Below are positions 35,829 to 44,360 of a stretch of DNA of 64,000 nt, one piece after another. Within the stretch, counting starts at the first letter, position 1. Every line of letters begins with the position of its first letter. The DNA lies in NCBI GenBank assembly GCA_965221545.1, contig OZ244901.1:3224001-3288000 (forward strand). Reading direction: 5' to 3'. This DNA is from JAJEFO01 sp022819605. Lineage in GTDB: Bacteria > Pseudomonadota > Alphaproteobacteria > Rhodobacterales > Rhodobacteraceae. A program made the position numbers and the translations under genes. The notes beneath the pieces were generated by a model that did no database searches, was not told the DNA's origin, and saw only the letters and a program-made list of their open reading frames with translations.

Positions 35829-36698
35829 ATGGAACAGGTCATCGTAAACGGCGTCTATCTGGGCTCGCAATATGCCATGATTGCGCTTGGGCTGACGTTG
35901 ATTTTCGCCCTCATGAACGTGCTGAATTTCGCCCATGGCCAGATGTACGTCATCGGGGGGTTCGTGACCTACACGTTCTACGGCCAATTCGAATTGCCGT
36001 TCGTGCTCGCTCTCCTGATGTCCTGCGTTACGCTTGCGGTGCTGGGCGCCGTTATAGAGAAATTCCTGTTTGGTCCCGTGATCCGGCGGTCGGCAAGAGA
36101 AGAGAGCACCATGCTGCTCGCTGCCGGAATCGCCTTCCTGCTCGACGCATTGATCCTGCTGGTGTTCGGCGAGAAGCAGCGCGGGGTCCCGAAGATCGTC
36201 GACGGCGTCTTCAACTGGGACTTCCGGATCATCATTCCCTACGACCGGGTACTGATCTGTTTTCTCGCCATCCTGTCCATCGTCGCATTCATCACCTTCA
36301 TGCAGTTCACCAGGACCGGCCGCGCGCTCAGAGCCATCGCGCAGGATCGGGTCGCAGCCGAATTGATGGGTGTCAGCGTGAACCGGTATTCCATGATCGG
36401 GTTCGCCCTCGGCGCCATGCTGGCAGGCCTTGTGGGCGGCCTGCTCGTCACGATCACCGGGGTCAATCTCGGTATGGGCGGTCCCACATCGATCAAGGCG
36501 TTCATGATGGTGATGATCGGCGGCGCGGGAGTGATCTCGGGCGCCATACTCGGCGGGTTCATTCTCGGCATGCTCGAGGCCGTCGGACTTGCCGTGCTTT
36601 CCCAGTACGGCGACATCACATATCTTGCGATATTCGTGGCTCTCATGATCTTTCTGGCCATTCGCCCGCAAGGCCTCATGGGAAAGCCGTGGGGATAG
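35829..36698 (+). CDS. ABC transporter permease, LivH type
   Basis: A 289-residue inner-membrane permease with about eight helices. Typical LivH features are YLGSQYAMIALGLTLIFALMNV-like TM2 with the N-F-A-H-G motif (NVLNFAHGQMYVIGG), the cytoplasmic EAA-like loop TRTGRALRAIAQDRVAAELM and GGAGVISGAILGGFILGM near the C-terminus. It pairs with the LivM-type permease that starts two bases after its stop codon. Confidence 0.93.
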   Translation: MEQVIVNGVYLGSQYAMIALGLTLIFALMNVLNFAHGQMYVIGGFVTYTFYGQFELPFVLALLMSCVTLAVLGAVIEKFLFGPVIRRSAREESTMLLAAGIAFLLDALILLVFGEKQRGVPKIVDGVFNWDFRIIIPYDRVLICFLAILSIVAFITFMQFTRTGRALRAIAQDRVAAELMGVSVNRYSMIGFALGAMLAGLVGGLLVTITGVNLGMGGPTSIKAFMMVMIGGAGVISGAILGGFILGMLEAVGLAVLSQYGDITYLAIFVALMIFLAIRPQGLMGKPWG

Positions 36699-36699
36699 C

Positions 36700-37698
36700 A
36701 TGTTGAGCCGCGCAGACACGCACCGGTTGCCGCTGATCCTGGGGTTCGCAGCGTTTCTCATTGCGGTCTTCCTGCTCGTTCCCTTCCTGATTTCCGTGAC
36801 CGGGCGCTGGAATTTCTATTTCACGCTGACATCCGTGGCATTGCTGTCCGTCGCAAGCGCCGGTGTCTGGCTCACGTTCTACATCGGCCGGATCAATATC
36901 GGACAGGGTGCCTTCGCGCTGATCGGCGCTTACGTGTCGGCCATCCTCGTCACCAAGGCGGGTGTTTCCTTCTGGGTCTCCCTTCCTGCAGCCGGTCTCT
37001 TTGCGGGCCTGGTCGCAGTCGTGATCGGTCTCCCGATACTGCGTTTGCGAGGTGTGTATTTCGCGATGATCACGCTGGTGCTGACCGAGGTTGTCCGCCT
37101 CTCTGCGCTCGCACTTCCGATCACCAATGGCGCAAAGGGGATCGTGTCCATCCCGTTGCCGGGTGAGCTGTCATTGTTCGGCATCACGATAATTCCGGAC
37201 TTTTCCACGATCGAAAACCCCAAGCTGGCGTTCTACTACACTGCCTGCGTTCTGATGGTTGTCTGCTTTGCGTCGATGTATCGGATTGTGCATTCGCGCC
37301 TCGGGCAGCTCTGCCGGTCAATGCAGCAAAACGAGGAACTTGCTTCGTCCGTCGGCGTCAACATTGCCTACCTGCGCGTGATCGTCTTCGCGATTTCCTC
37401 GTTCTTTGGCGGTTTGGGTGGGGCCATGTTCGGAGCGATCGCGCAATCGGTCTATCCATCGAGTTTCGTGGTCAAGGACTCGATTGACTTCATGCTGAAC
37501 TGCTTTCTGGGCGGCCTTGGCTACGTCTTCGGACCGATGCTCGGGACTCTTGTGCTCTATTTCGGCTGGGACCTGCTGTTCGAGCTAGGGAAGTACCAGT
37601 TGCTGGTGTACGCGGGCACATTGATCCTGCTTATCCTTGTTCTTCCGAACGGCCTTCTCAGCATAAGATTCGGTCGAATCCGAGGGCTGTGGAAATGA
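36700..37698 (+). CDS. ABC transporter permease, LivM type
   Basis: A 332-residue permease with about 10 helices and the LivM pattern: GRINIGQGAFALIGAYVSAI, RLRGVYFAMITLVLTEVVRL and the coupling loop RIVHSRLGQLCRSMQQNEELASSVG. It starts one base after the LivH-type gene ends and its stop codon overlaps the next ATG (ATGA), so the operon is tightly coupled. Confidence 0.93.
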   Translation: MLSRADTHRLPLILGFAAFLIAVFLLVPFLISVTGRWNFYFTLTSVALLSVASAGVWLTFYIGRINIGQGAFALIGAYVSAILVTKAGVSFWVSLPAAGLFAGLVAVVIGLPILRLRGVYFAMITLVLTEVVRLSALALPITNGAKGIVSIPLPGELSLFGITIIPDFSTIENPKLAFYYTACVLMVVCFASMYRIVHSRLGQLCRSMQQNEELASSVGVNIAYLRVIVFAISSFFGGLGGAMFGAIAQSVYPSSFVVKDSIDFMLNCFLGGLGYVFGPMLGTLVLYFGWDLLFELGKYQLLVYAGTLILLILVLPNGLLSIRFGRIRGLWK

Positions 37699-38474
37699 CC
37701 CCGCTCCTTCAGGTCCGCGAACTGACGCGCAAGTTCGGAGGGCTGACGGCCACCAACGCCGTGTCCTTCGATGTTCGGGAAGACGAAATCGTTTCTGTTA
37801 TCGGACCCAATGGTGCCGGCAAGTCCACGCTCTTCAAGCTGATCACGTCTTTCCTGCGGACGACATCCGGCGAGGTGTTGTTTCGCGGCGAAAGGATATC
37901 CGACCTGAAGCCCCATGCCGTGGCGCGGAAGGGTGTAGTGCGAACGTTTCAGGAAACCAGCATTTTCAAAGACATGACGGTCAGGGAGAGCGTCATCGTT
38001 GCCCAGCATCTCCGATCATCGGCGTCGCTGGCGGGATACTTCTTCTCCACCCGCGCCGCGCGCCTTGACGAGGACAGCTTTGGCCGACGGGCCGACGAAG
38101 TGCTTTCCTTTCTGGGAATGTCCGACATTGCCAATGAACGAGCCGGCAATCTGCCCCAGGGTCATCTGCGGGCGCTTGGCATCGCGATCGGGCTTTCCAC
38201 CGACCCGGTCGTCCTGTTGCTCGACGAACCATTCGCAGGCATGAACCTTGACGAAACGAGACACATGGTCTCGCTCGTGAAGTCCGTCCGGGACCGGGGC
38301 GTGACAGTGTTGCTCGTTGAACACGATATGGCCGCGGTCATGTCGATCTCCGACCGGATCGTCGTGCTGAACTTTGGCGAAAAGATCGCCGAAGGCACGC
38401 CTGCCCAAATACAGAATGACGAGAAGGTCATTGAGGCTTACCTCGGCAGCAGCGACGACGAAATCGGGTTCTGA
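37695..38474 (+). CDS. ABC transporter ATP-binding protein, LivG type
   Basis: A 259-residue ATPase: Walker A GPNGAGKSTLFKLI, Q-loop VVRTFQETSIF, Walker B PVVLLLDEPFAGMN and the switch histidine in LLVEHDMAAV. The ABC signature reads NLPQGHLRALGIAIGL instead of the usual LSxGQ/LPYGxQR, with histidine at the glutamine position, a mild deviation. ATG 37695 overlaps the previous stop; GTG 37689 is an alternative. A LivG-type C-terminal extension follows, ending YLGSSDDEIGF. Confidence 0.92.
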   Translation: MTPLLQVRELTRKFGGLTATNAVSFDVREDEIVSVIGPNGAGKSTLFKLITSFLRTTSGEVLFRGERISDLKPHAVARKGVVRTFQETSIFKDMTVRESVIVAQHLRSSASLAGYFFSTRAARLDEDSFGRRADEVLSFLGMSDIANERAGNLPQGHLRALGIAIGLSTDPVVLLLDEPFAGMNLDETRHMVSLVKSVRDRGVTVLLVEHDMAAVMSISDRIVVLNFGEKIAEGTPAQIQNDEKVIEAYLGSSDDEIGF

Positions 38475-38477
38475 ACC

Positions 38478-39203
38478 ATGACAGCCAGGATTCTAGAATT
38501 TCAGGATGTCGAACTCTACTATGATCGCGTCTATGCGCTGCGGGGCGTGACGCTTGAGTTGACGGAAGGCGAGACAGTTGCCCTCATCGGAGCCAACGGG
38601 GCCGGAAAGTCATCCATACTGCGCGCGATTACAGGACTCTCCAGGATCAAGAGCGGCTCGATCAGCTTCAAAGGCGAGCGCATCGACGGCAGCGATACTG
38701 CCAGCATCGTCAGCAAGGGCATCGCGATGGTGCCGGAAGGCCGGCGGGTGTTTCCCTACATGTCGGTCAGGGACAATTTGATGATGGGCGCTTTCACCCG
38801 GACGGACAGGGAAGAAAACAGACGATCGCTCGAAAGCGTTCTCGAGCGCTTTCCACGCCTGAAGGAACGTCTGCGCCAGACCGCCGGGACGTTGTCCGGT
38901 GGCGAACAGCAGATGCTTGTAATCGGCCGGGCGCTGATGGCCCGTCCGCAACTCCTGCTGCTTGACGAACCATCGCTCGGAATTGCGCCAAAGCTCGTTC
39001 AGGACATCGCGCGGTCAATCGTGAGAATCAACAGGGAAGACGGCGTTTCAGTTCTCTTGGTCGAACAGAATTCACGCATGGCGCTGAGCATATCTCATCG
39101 CGCATATGCGATCACAACGGGAAACGTCGTGATATCGGGCGAATCGCGCGAATTGCTGAATGACAGCCGCATAAAGGCGGCATACCTAGGCGGAGCAGTG
39201 TAG
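38478..39203 (+). CDS. ABC transporter ATP-binding protein, LivF type
   Basis: A 241-residue ATPase with Walker A GANGAGKSSILRAI, canonical signature LSGGEQQMLVIGRALM, Walker B LLLLDEPSLGIAPKLV and the LivF-like VPEGRRVFPYMSVRDNLMMG. Unlike its LivG partner all motifs are canonical. It starts three bases after the previous stop and ends eight bases before the racemase gene. Confidence 0.95.
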   Translation: MTARILEFQDVELYYDRVYALRGVTLELTEGETVALIGANGAGKSSILRAITGLSRIKSGSISFKGERIDGSDTASIVSKGIAMVPEGRRVFPYMSVRDNLMMGAFTRTDREENRRSLESVLERFPRLKERLRQTAGTLSGGEQQMLVIGRALMARPQLLLLDEPSLGIAPKLVQDIARSIVRINREDGVSVLLVEQNSRMALSISHRAYAITTGNVVISGESRELLNDSRIKAAYLGGAV

Positions 39204-39211
39204 GCGGAACC

Positions 39212-39889
39212 ATGGAACTCCTAGTCGTGAATCCCAACAGCACTGCCTCCATGACCGAGAGAATCGACCGTGCCGCGAAGCGTGTTGCACGACCTGGCAC
39301 CAGGATCGTAACCGTCGGTTCCTCATCCGGTCCCCCAAGCATTCAGGGATTCTACGACGGCGCCATCTGTCTTTCCGGACTCCTGCAGCAGGTTGAACTC
39401 CAGAATCACGTTGATGGTGTCGTGATCGCCTGCTTTGATGACACCGGGCTGGATGCAGCCAGGTGCATGGTGGACGCGCCGGTGCTAGGCATCGGTCAAT
39501 CCGCCTACTCGGTGGCCAGCATGCTCAGCAACAAGTTCACCGTTGTCACGACACTCTCCCGTTCCGTGCCGGTGCTGGAATCCAACCTGCAAAGATACGG
39601 GCTTGCATCGCGCTGTGCCAGCGTGCGTGCGGCCGACATTCCGGTGCTGGAACTGGAAGACATGACCGCCGAGACCATGCACGCGATTCGTCGCGTCGTC
39701 GAGGTCGCCATCAGGGAGGACAAGTCTGATGCGATCGTTCTCGGATGTGCCGGCATGACGGACCTCGTGGAGAAATTGTCGAGCGAATTCGGACTTCCGA
39801 TCATTGACGGAGTGAGTTGTGCCGTGGCGCTAGCCGAAGCGCTTGTTTCCGCTGGCCTGCGTACATCGAAGGCAGGAGCGTACGGGTAG
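39212..39889 (+). CDS. Aspartate/glutamate/hydantoin racemase family protein
   Basis: A 225-residue pseudosymmetric racemase. It starts MELLVVNPNSTASMTERIDR, the phosphate-loop-like NPNST motif of hydantoin racemases, and has the two catalytic cysteines in GVVIACFDDTGLDAAR and IVLGCAGMTDLVEKL. Hydantoin racemase (HyuE type) interconverts 5-substituted hydantoins; relatives racemise amino acids or allantoin. Placement at the end of the GntR-ABC operon suggests that the imported compound needs racemisation before use. No hydantoinase or carbamoylase gene lies in the window. Confidence 0.88.
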   Translation: MELLVVNPNSTASMTERIDRAAKRVARPGTRIVTVGSSSGPPSIQGFYDGAICLSGLLQQVELQNHVDGVVIACFDDTGLDAARCMVDAPVLGIGQSAYSVASMLSNKFTVVTTLSRSVPVLESNLQRYGLASRCASVRAADIPVLELEDMTAETMHAIRRVVEVAIREDKSDAIVLGCAGMTDLVEKLSSEFGLPIIDGVSCAVALAEALVSAGLRTSKAGAYG

Positions 39890-39962
39890 CGAAAACCCGG
39901 TCGGACGGATCGGACCCGAAACAGCAGGTTCAGGGAGTCGTCGTCACAAATGCGCGCAAGTT

Positions 39963-40175
39963 CGGCCGCTAGATCTGGCCGCAGCAGAGTTCGAGCTCCT
40001 GCGCCTGATTTCGATCAATGCCGGACATGTCCTGACGAGCAAATCGCTGAAGCGCCGGATGTGGCGCAAAACGGTCAGGATCCAAGAGAGCCCATGCACT
40101 GCATGTATGATGTTCGGGGCAGGAGCCAGTCAACTCACCAGAACTCCAGATATAAGACTCATTTGTGAAAGATAA
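39963..40175 (+). pseudogene. Remnant of an OmpR-type response regulator DNA-binding domain
   Basis: The frame reads RPLDLAAAEFELLRLISINA then GHVLTSKSLKRRMWRKTVR, the first two thirds of the OmpR/PhoB winged helix (LTPTEFELLRLLVENAGRVLSREQLL type). The rest is scrambled (a cysteine-rich segment, then LTRTPDIRLICER where the family has lIRTVRGVGY), and the receiver domain is missing. There is no start codon with a ribosome binding site. It is a decayed fragment directly after the racemase gene. The remaining bases up to 40256 are AT-rich and hold no gene. Confidence 0.7.
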
Positions 40176-40256
40176 ATTATTTCAAACCTTTATGTTCAAA
40201 AGCTCACAGAAATGAACTCCTGCCCGCAGCCCCGGAAGGGTGTCGAATTCTGGAGT

Positions 40257-40661
40257 TCAAGACTCACTGTCCGGAAGCTGCCCCGCTTCCTGCAACACCC
40301 TGCGCGCAACGCGAAAGCAGTCAAGCGCTTGCGGCACGCCGCAATAGATGCCGACGACATGAATGATCGCGCGGATTTCTGCCGCCGACACGCCGTTGTT
40401 CAATGCGCCTCGACAGTGAATTTCCCACTCGTGCATCTTTCCCAGCGCACCGATCATCGACAGGTTCATCATGCTGCGGGTCTTGGCATCGATCACGTCG
40501 TCGCCCCAGCCGAATCCCCAGCACCATGCGGTCATCGCCTCCTGGAACGGGCGGGTGAAATCGTCGGCCGCCGCAAGGTTCTTCTCCACGTATTCCGAAC
40601 CGAGCGTCGCCTTTCTTCGTGACAACCCGACCTCGAACAGTTCCTCGTCAAATACTCCCAT
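40257..40661 (-). CDS. Carboxymuconolactone decarboxylase (CMD) family protein
   Basis: A 134-residue CMD-fold protein close in size to 4-carboxymuconolactone decarboxylase (PcaC). It has LGSEYVEKNLAAADDFTRPF, the helix NLSMIGALGKMHEWEIHCRGALNNG and the conserved HVVGIYCGVPQALDCF with the histidine of the PcaC active site. The AhpD CxxC redox pair is absent, so an alkylhydroperoxidase role is unlikely. As no other pca gene is nearby it may act in another catabolic route of this accessory region. Leftward, with several same-strand genes behind it. Confidence 0.85.
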   Translation of the reverse strand: MGVFDEELFEVGLSRRKATLGSEYVEKNLAAADDFTRPFQEAMTAWCWGFGWGDDVIDAKTRSMMNLSMIGALGKMHEWEIHCRGALNNGVSAAEIRAIIHVVGIYCGVPQALDCFRVARRVLQEAGQLPDSES

Positions 40662-40896
40662 CCTGACCTCCCGATCTGGTAATCTCCATGAACGCCTCGA
40701 CTCGACCCGGACACTTCTCGGCCCTTGTCCCGCCGCCCGGTCTTCGGTTTCCTTGACCGAAACCCGTTTGCAGCCTCAGTCTTGCCCCTCCGCTCCCCCA
40801 ATCGCAATGCCCGGAACAACCCGCAAGGTCTCGAACTCACTCCGGCGCAGTCCCAGACTCGAATACTCCTGCGGACTTGTCATGATGCCTCCCTCG

Positions 40897-41637
40897 TCAC
40901 GGAGCCAATCGGTGGGCATGAAGCCAGTCGTAGTGCGGCTTCATCCGGCGATGGATCTGCTGGACACGCGGCGGCGTGTCCTTCAAGTCCACGTAGTTCC
41001 GACGTTGGGGGGCCAGTCCCGTCGAATTCGCGAGATTGGCGTGAAACGAGCCGCCGTCCCACCAACTGTGCGCCGACGGGTCACCGCCCGCCTCCCAGGA
41101 AAGCGCATCCGGAACGAAGGGAATCTCCACCGCTTCGCAGAACGCCTCGACCATTTCCTCGGGACGTTCCAGAAGGTCGTCGCTGTCAATGACCGGGGGC
41201 GCCTTGCCCTCAAGCGCGCTCACCAGGTCGTAGAGCGCCCGCAATTCGGGGAAGCCAACTTCTCCTTCGTGGACGTCAGGCCATTTGTCATGGAGCGACG
41301 TAATGGTCTTCGCGGGATCGCGAATGAGAAAAGCGTGCGTGAAGCAGGACAGAAACTCCGGATTCCACATGTGACTGATGTAATGCGGAAAGTCCTTGAG
41401 AAAGACGGGACCCTTCTCCGCACGGGCTCGAATATCCTCCCAAGCACTCTCAAGCGTGAGCCCAGGGGTGGTCTTCGCGCCCGGCTCGAAGCGATGCCAG
41501 AGCGGGGCCTCGCCCTGGTACCAGGCCTCGCCGAAGGGCTCATGGAGACAGTCAAAGTCTCCGCGCTGACGCATCATCCACTCAAAGGCGGTCGACGTGG
41601 ATCGCGGCACGGCCCAGAGGGCGAGAATCTTATGCAT
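40897..41637 (-). CDS. Sulfotransferase-like P-loop protein
   Basis: A 246-residue protein with an N-terminal 5'-PSB-like motif, LWAVPRSTSTAFEWMM, the phosphosulfate-binding loop of PAPS sulfotransferases, and a later FLIRDPAKTITSLHDKWP resembling the 3'-PB motif with an RDP...S pattern. Homologues are annotated as sulfotransferase family proteins, often of unknown acceptor. The ATG at 41637 was chosen because the upstream extension lacks family character. It lies in a leftward run of small-molecule enzymes. The acceptor molecule is unknown. Confidence 0.75.
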   Translation of the reverse strand: MHKILALWAVPRSTSTAFEWMMRQRGDFDCLHEPFGEAWYQGEAPLWHRFEPGAKTTPGLTLESAWEDIRARAEKGPVFLKDFPHYISHMWNPEFLSCFTHAFLIRDPAKTITSLHDKWPDVHEGEVGFPELRALYDLVSALEGKAPPVIDSDDLLERPEEMVEAFCEAVEIPFVPDALSWEAGGDPSAHSWWDGGSFHANLANSTGLAPQRRNYVDLKDTPPRVQQIHRRMKPHYDWLHAHRLAP

Positions 41638-41744
41638 CGGGGTCACGCTCCATGCACCGAGGCATCCCGCGGACCGAACCGTGCTCACCTTCCGCCGAAG
41701 CGCCGCCAACCGCCATCGCCTGTGCAATGCCAGTGTCGGCACTT

Positions 41745-42563
41745 TCAGTCACGCAGACTCTCCAGCAACTGACCCTGTGTCGTTACCGGGGCAAGGCCCA
41801 ATGTCTTGAAGACTCGCCAATACAGCGCCGTGTCGTGCCCGACGACGGGCTTGCCGAGCCGTTCTTCCAGTTCTCGCGTCAGATGCACTGGCCTCTGCGG
41901 CAGCCCGTTCGGCCCGGACCGGAAATTGCACATACCGTTGATCAGGTACGCGTCTGCGGACGGTGCCTGGTCGGCGACATACTCGAAGCTCCTGAATGCC
42001 AGATCGCCGTCAAAGACCCATCGGCAGGCGTTCACCTCTTCCTGGCTCTCGAACCAGCCCTGGTCGCGAAAGTTGCCGGCCCAGAGCACGTCGAAGCCGG
42101 CCTCCTCCAGGAATCCCCGCGTCCCCTGCCACCAGTCCGGCCAGTGATACGCGGCGTTCAACGCGACCTTTTCGACATTGAGGGCGCGCAGCGCCTCCAC
42201 CATTGCATAGCCCGACATGTGAAACGCGAGGCCGTACCTGTCGGAAAGGGCGCTGCAATGGTCGCGGATGCCATCGACGCCGAGGCCGGACGCATGGACC
42301 CAGTTCGATCCGACCTGCGCCGCGACGTCGACGCCATTCCTCGCCATGCAGTGGCAGAAGTCCTCCATCATGCCGAAACTGGCCTTCCGCTGGTCGAGAC
42401 CGTGGGCGTAATCGGGCACATGGAGCATCCAGCCATGGACTCCCACGGATTCCGGGGCCATCCGGAGAAAGTCCGACGGGGCGGCATCGTAGTCGAACGG
42501 CGGGCAGGTAAAGCCAACCTGATGCGGGAAGAGCTTGTGCTCTGCCTGCCATTTTTCGGGCAT
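41745..42563 (-). CDS. Maleate isomerase / arylmalonate decarboxylase family protein
   Basis: A 272-residue Asp/Glu racemase-superfamily protein. It starts MPEKWQAEHKLFPHQVGFTC and has MVEALRALNVEKVALNAAYH and LGKPVVGHDTALYWRVFKTLG, the C-terminal pattern of maleate isomerase and AMDase. The usual first catalytic Cys (in a YAC/CT context) is replaced in VAAQVGSNWVHASG, and the second region reads LINGMCNFRSG with the cysteine one place later than in SCTN-type sequences. It may therefore be a decarboxylase or an enzyme of changed chemistry rather than a racemase. It follows the GFA gene by two bases. Confidence 0.72.
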   Translation of the reverse strand: MPEKWQAEHKLFPHQVGFTCPPFDYDAAPSDFLRMAPESVGVHGWMLHVPDYAHGLDQRKASFGMMEDFCHCMARNGVDVAAQVGSNWVHASGLGVDGIRDHCSALSDRYGLAFHMSGYAMVEALRALNVEKVALNAAYHWPDWWQGTRGFLEEAGFDVLWAGNFRDQGWFESQEEVNACRWVFDGDLAFRSFEYVADQAPSADAYLINGMCNFRSGPNGLPQRPVHLTRELEERLGKPVVGHDTALYWRVFKTLGLAPVTTQGQLLESLRD

Positions 42564-42565
42564 CT

Positions 42566-42982
42566 TCACGGCCCGGCATCCTTCGGCGGCGCGTCGAAGT
42601 CCCGGCAACCCGGCAAGGCGTGCAGGCTTTCCAGCCAGGGCGCGCGTGAACGCAGCACGACCTGTGCGGTCGGCAGGCAGTCAATGCCGTCATCCAGCGT
42701 CGCGGCATGGATGTGGATTTCGCCAGGCCATTTCTCGGACCGAAAGTACAGCCGGGTACCACGATTTCGGCAAGACCCGCGCTGCGTGCCTCGAGAGCAT
42801 TCGAAGTGATTGACGTCTCCCGTCCAGACGACGGACTCGGGCTCGATCACGACGAAGGCGGCGAGGGGTGACGAGGTTGTGCGCCGGTAATCCTCGCAGT
42901 GGCAGACCAGGTTGCGCGTGACTGGCCCGGGTGAGGACCATGAGACCAGTCCGCACAGGCAATGCCCGGTCAATGCAGTCAT
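42566..42982 (-). CDS. GFA family zinc-binding protein
   Basis: A 138-residue member of the glutathione-dependent formaldehyde-activating (Gfa/Mss4-like) fold. Zinc ligands are the cysteines in GHCLCGLVSW, NLVCHCEDYRRTTSS and FECSRGTQRGSCRNRGTRLY. True Gfa condenses formaldehyde with glutathione, but most family members have no proven function. Formaldehyde handling would make sense beside a demethylating Rieske oxygenase (inference). ATG 42982 was chosen from the CxCG motif position. It is separated from the next leftward gene by two bases, so they are probably coupled. Confidence 0.85.
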   Translation of the reverse strand: MTALTGHCLCGLVSWSSPGPVTRNLVCHCEDYRRTTSSPLAAFVVIEPESVVWTGDVNHFECSRGTQRGSCRNRGTRLYFRSEKWPGEIHIHAATLDDGIDCLPTAQVVLRSRAPWLESLHALPGCRDFDAPPKDAGP

Positions 42983-43064
42983 TTCATGGCCCCGTGAAGG
43001 TGACTGAGCGCCACCAATCCGACCCCTGGAACCGAAGCAGAATGCGCCTTTGGCGCGGACGGCG

Positions 43065-44144
43065 CTAGCCATCCAGGGCCTCGCGCATCCACCGCTGCAG
43101 GTGCATGACCGAGTGCTCGGAGTTCACGCCGCACTTCGGATCGATCACCAGTGGTCCCGGCGAATAGCCGCGCGACCGAAGGCCTCGCTGCACGGACTCG
43201 ACCAGATGGATGTCCTCCTCAACTGTCGTCTCCCTGTCCTGGCGGGCAAGGTCGAGAATCACGTCGCTCTCCTCCCCGTCAACCGCGTACCACCCGCGCC
43301 AGACATCGACTCGGCCCGCGTCGACCGGACGCCAGTGATAGGTGTTGAGCACGTTGCCCGGATAGGCCTGGAAACTGAAAGCGGGCCAGAGAAACCAGCT
43401 TGAATACTCCTCCGCGTGGGCTCGGGACCGATCGATTTCGTAGGTCATGTCATCGAGGTTCTGGCATTCGGTCGTGTGGCGCAGGCAATAGCCTTGCGGC
43501 TGAATGTCGTAGGTCTCGGCCTTGACCACGCCGGTCGCGAACGTCGGGTGGTTGAGGCTGCAATGGTAGCATTCGGAGTAGTTCTCCACCGACACCTTCC
43601 AGTTGCAGCTTTCGGGGATCTCGATCCATTGGATCGGCTGCAAACGCCCCCAATCCGGCACCCATGCCCGAAGCTCGTCCTGAACGCCCGGAAACCACTC
43701 GTCCATCGGTCTTGCATCCGAATCCAGATTGACGAAGACAAAGCCGAGGAACACCTCGGTCCTGACCTCGGACAGGCAGACCTTGGATCTGTCGAAACCC
43801 TCGACCGCCCCGATGTTCGGACCGGATCGCAATTCGCCAGTCAATTCGTAAGTCCATGAGTGATACGGACAGACCAGAAGCCGCCTTGTCCCGGCCCCGC
43901 TGACGAGCTGATGCGCACGATGCTGGCAGACATTGTAGAATGTCCGGATGACATCGTCGTTGCCCTTGATCGCAAACAGGCTCTCGCCCGCGATCTCGAA
44001 AGTCACGTAATCGCCGCCATTCCGAAGCGCGCTTGCGTGGCATGCCAACTGCCAGGTCCGGGACAGCAACCCGCCCTTCTCCGCCTCGAAGACGTCCGGG
44101 TCGGTGTAGTAGCGGGCAGCGAGCGGGCGAACCGGATCAGTCAT
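43065..44144 (-). CDS. Rieske non-heme iron oxygenase, CntA/GbcA type
   Basis: The 359-residue oxygenase component. The Rieske [2Fe-2S] ligands are Cys73/His75 (NVCQHRAHQL) and Cys92/His95 (LLVCPYHSWTYE). The mononuclear iron site is ENYSECYHCSLNHP (Glu191, His194, His199). Glu at the bridging position, rather than Asp, is the mark of carnitine, glycine betaine and related quaternary amine oxygenases, which release a methylamine or formaldehyde. Its reductase subunit is not in this window. ATG 44144; divergent from the dehydrogenase gene at 44361 with about 215 bases of shared promoter region. Confidence 0.9.
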   Translation of the reverse strand: MTDPVRPLAARYYTDPDVFEAEKGGLLSRTWQLACHASALRNGGDYVTFEIAGESLFAIKGNDDVIRTFYNVCQHRAHQLVSGAGTRRLLVCPYHSWTYELTGELRSGPNIGAVEGFDRSKVCLSEVRTEVFLGFVFVNLDSDARPMDEWFPGVQDELRAWVPDWGRLQPIQWIEIPESCNWKVSVENYSECYHCSLNHPTFATGVVKAETYDIQPQGYCLRHTTECQNLDDMTYEIDRSRAHAEEYSSWFLWPAFSFQAYPGNVLNTYHWRPVDAGRVDVWRGWYAVDGEESDVILDLARQDRETTVEEDIHLVESVQRGLRSRGYSPGPLVIDPKCGVNSEHSVMHLQRWMREALDG

Positions 44145-44360
44145 TTATGCAGGTACCTGCCTCCTGGACGCGGCGACGGGTTCGTCCCGCCTTGACGGGT
44201 GGAGCACGGCAATCCGCCACCCCGAATGCCAGACTGCACGTTCGCGAGAAATCCCCAAAATGCGCCTCGTATGATGCGTTGATGCCATGCGTCATTGACG
44301 ACGCTAAAATCGTGCGATTAGCCTGTCGAGCAAATTCACGTGCTTCAGGAACGGATTTTC

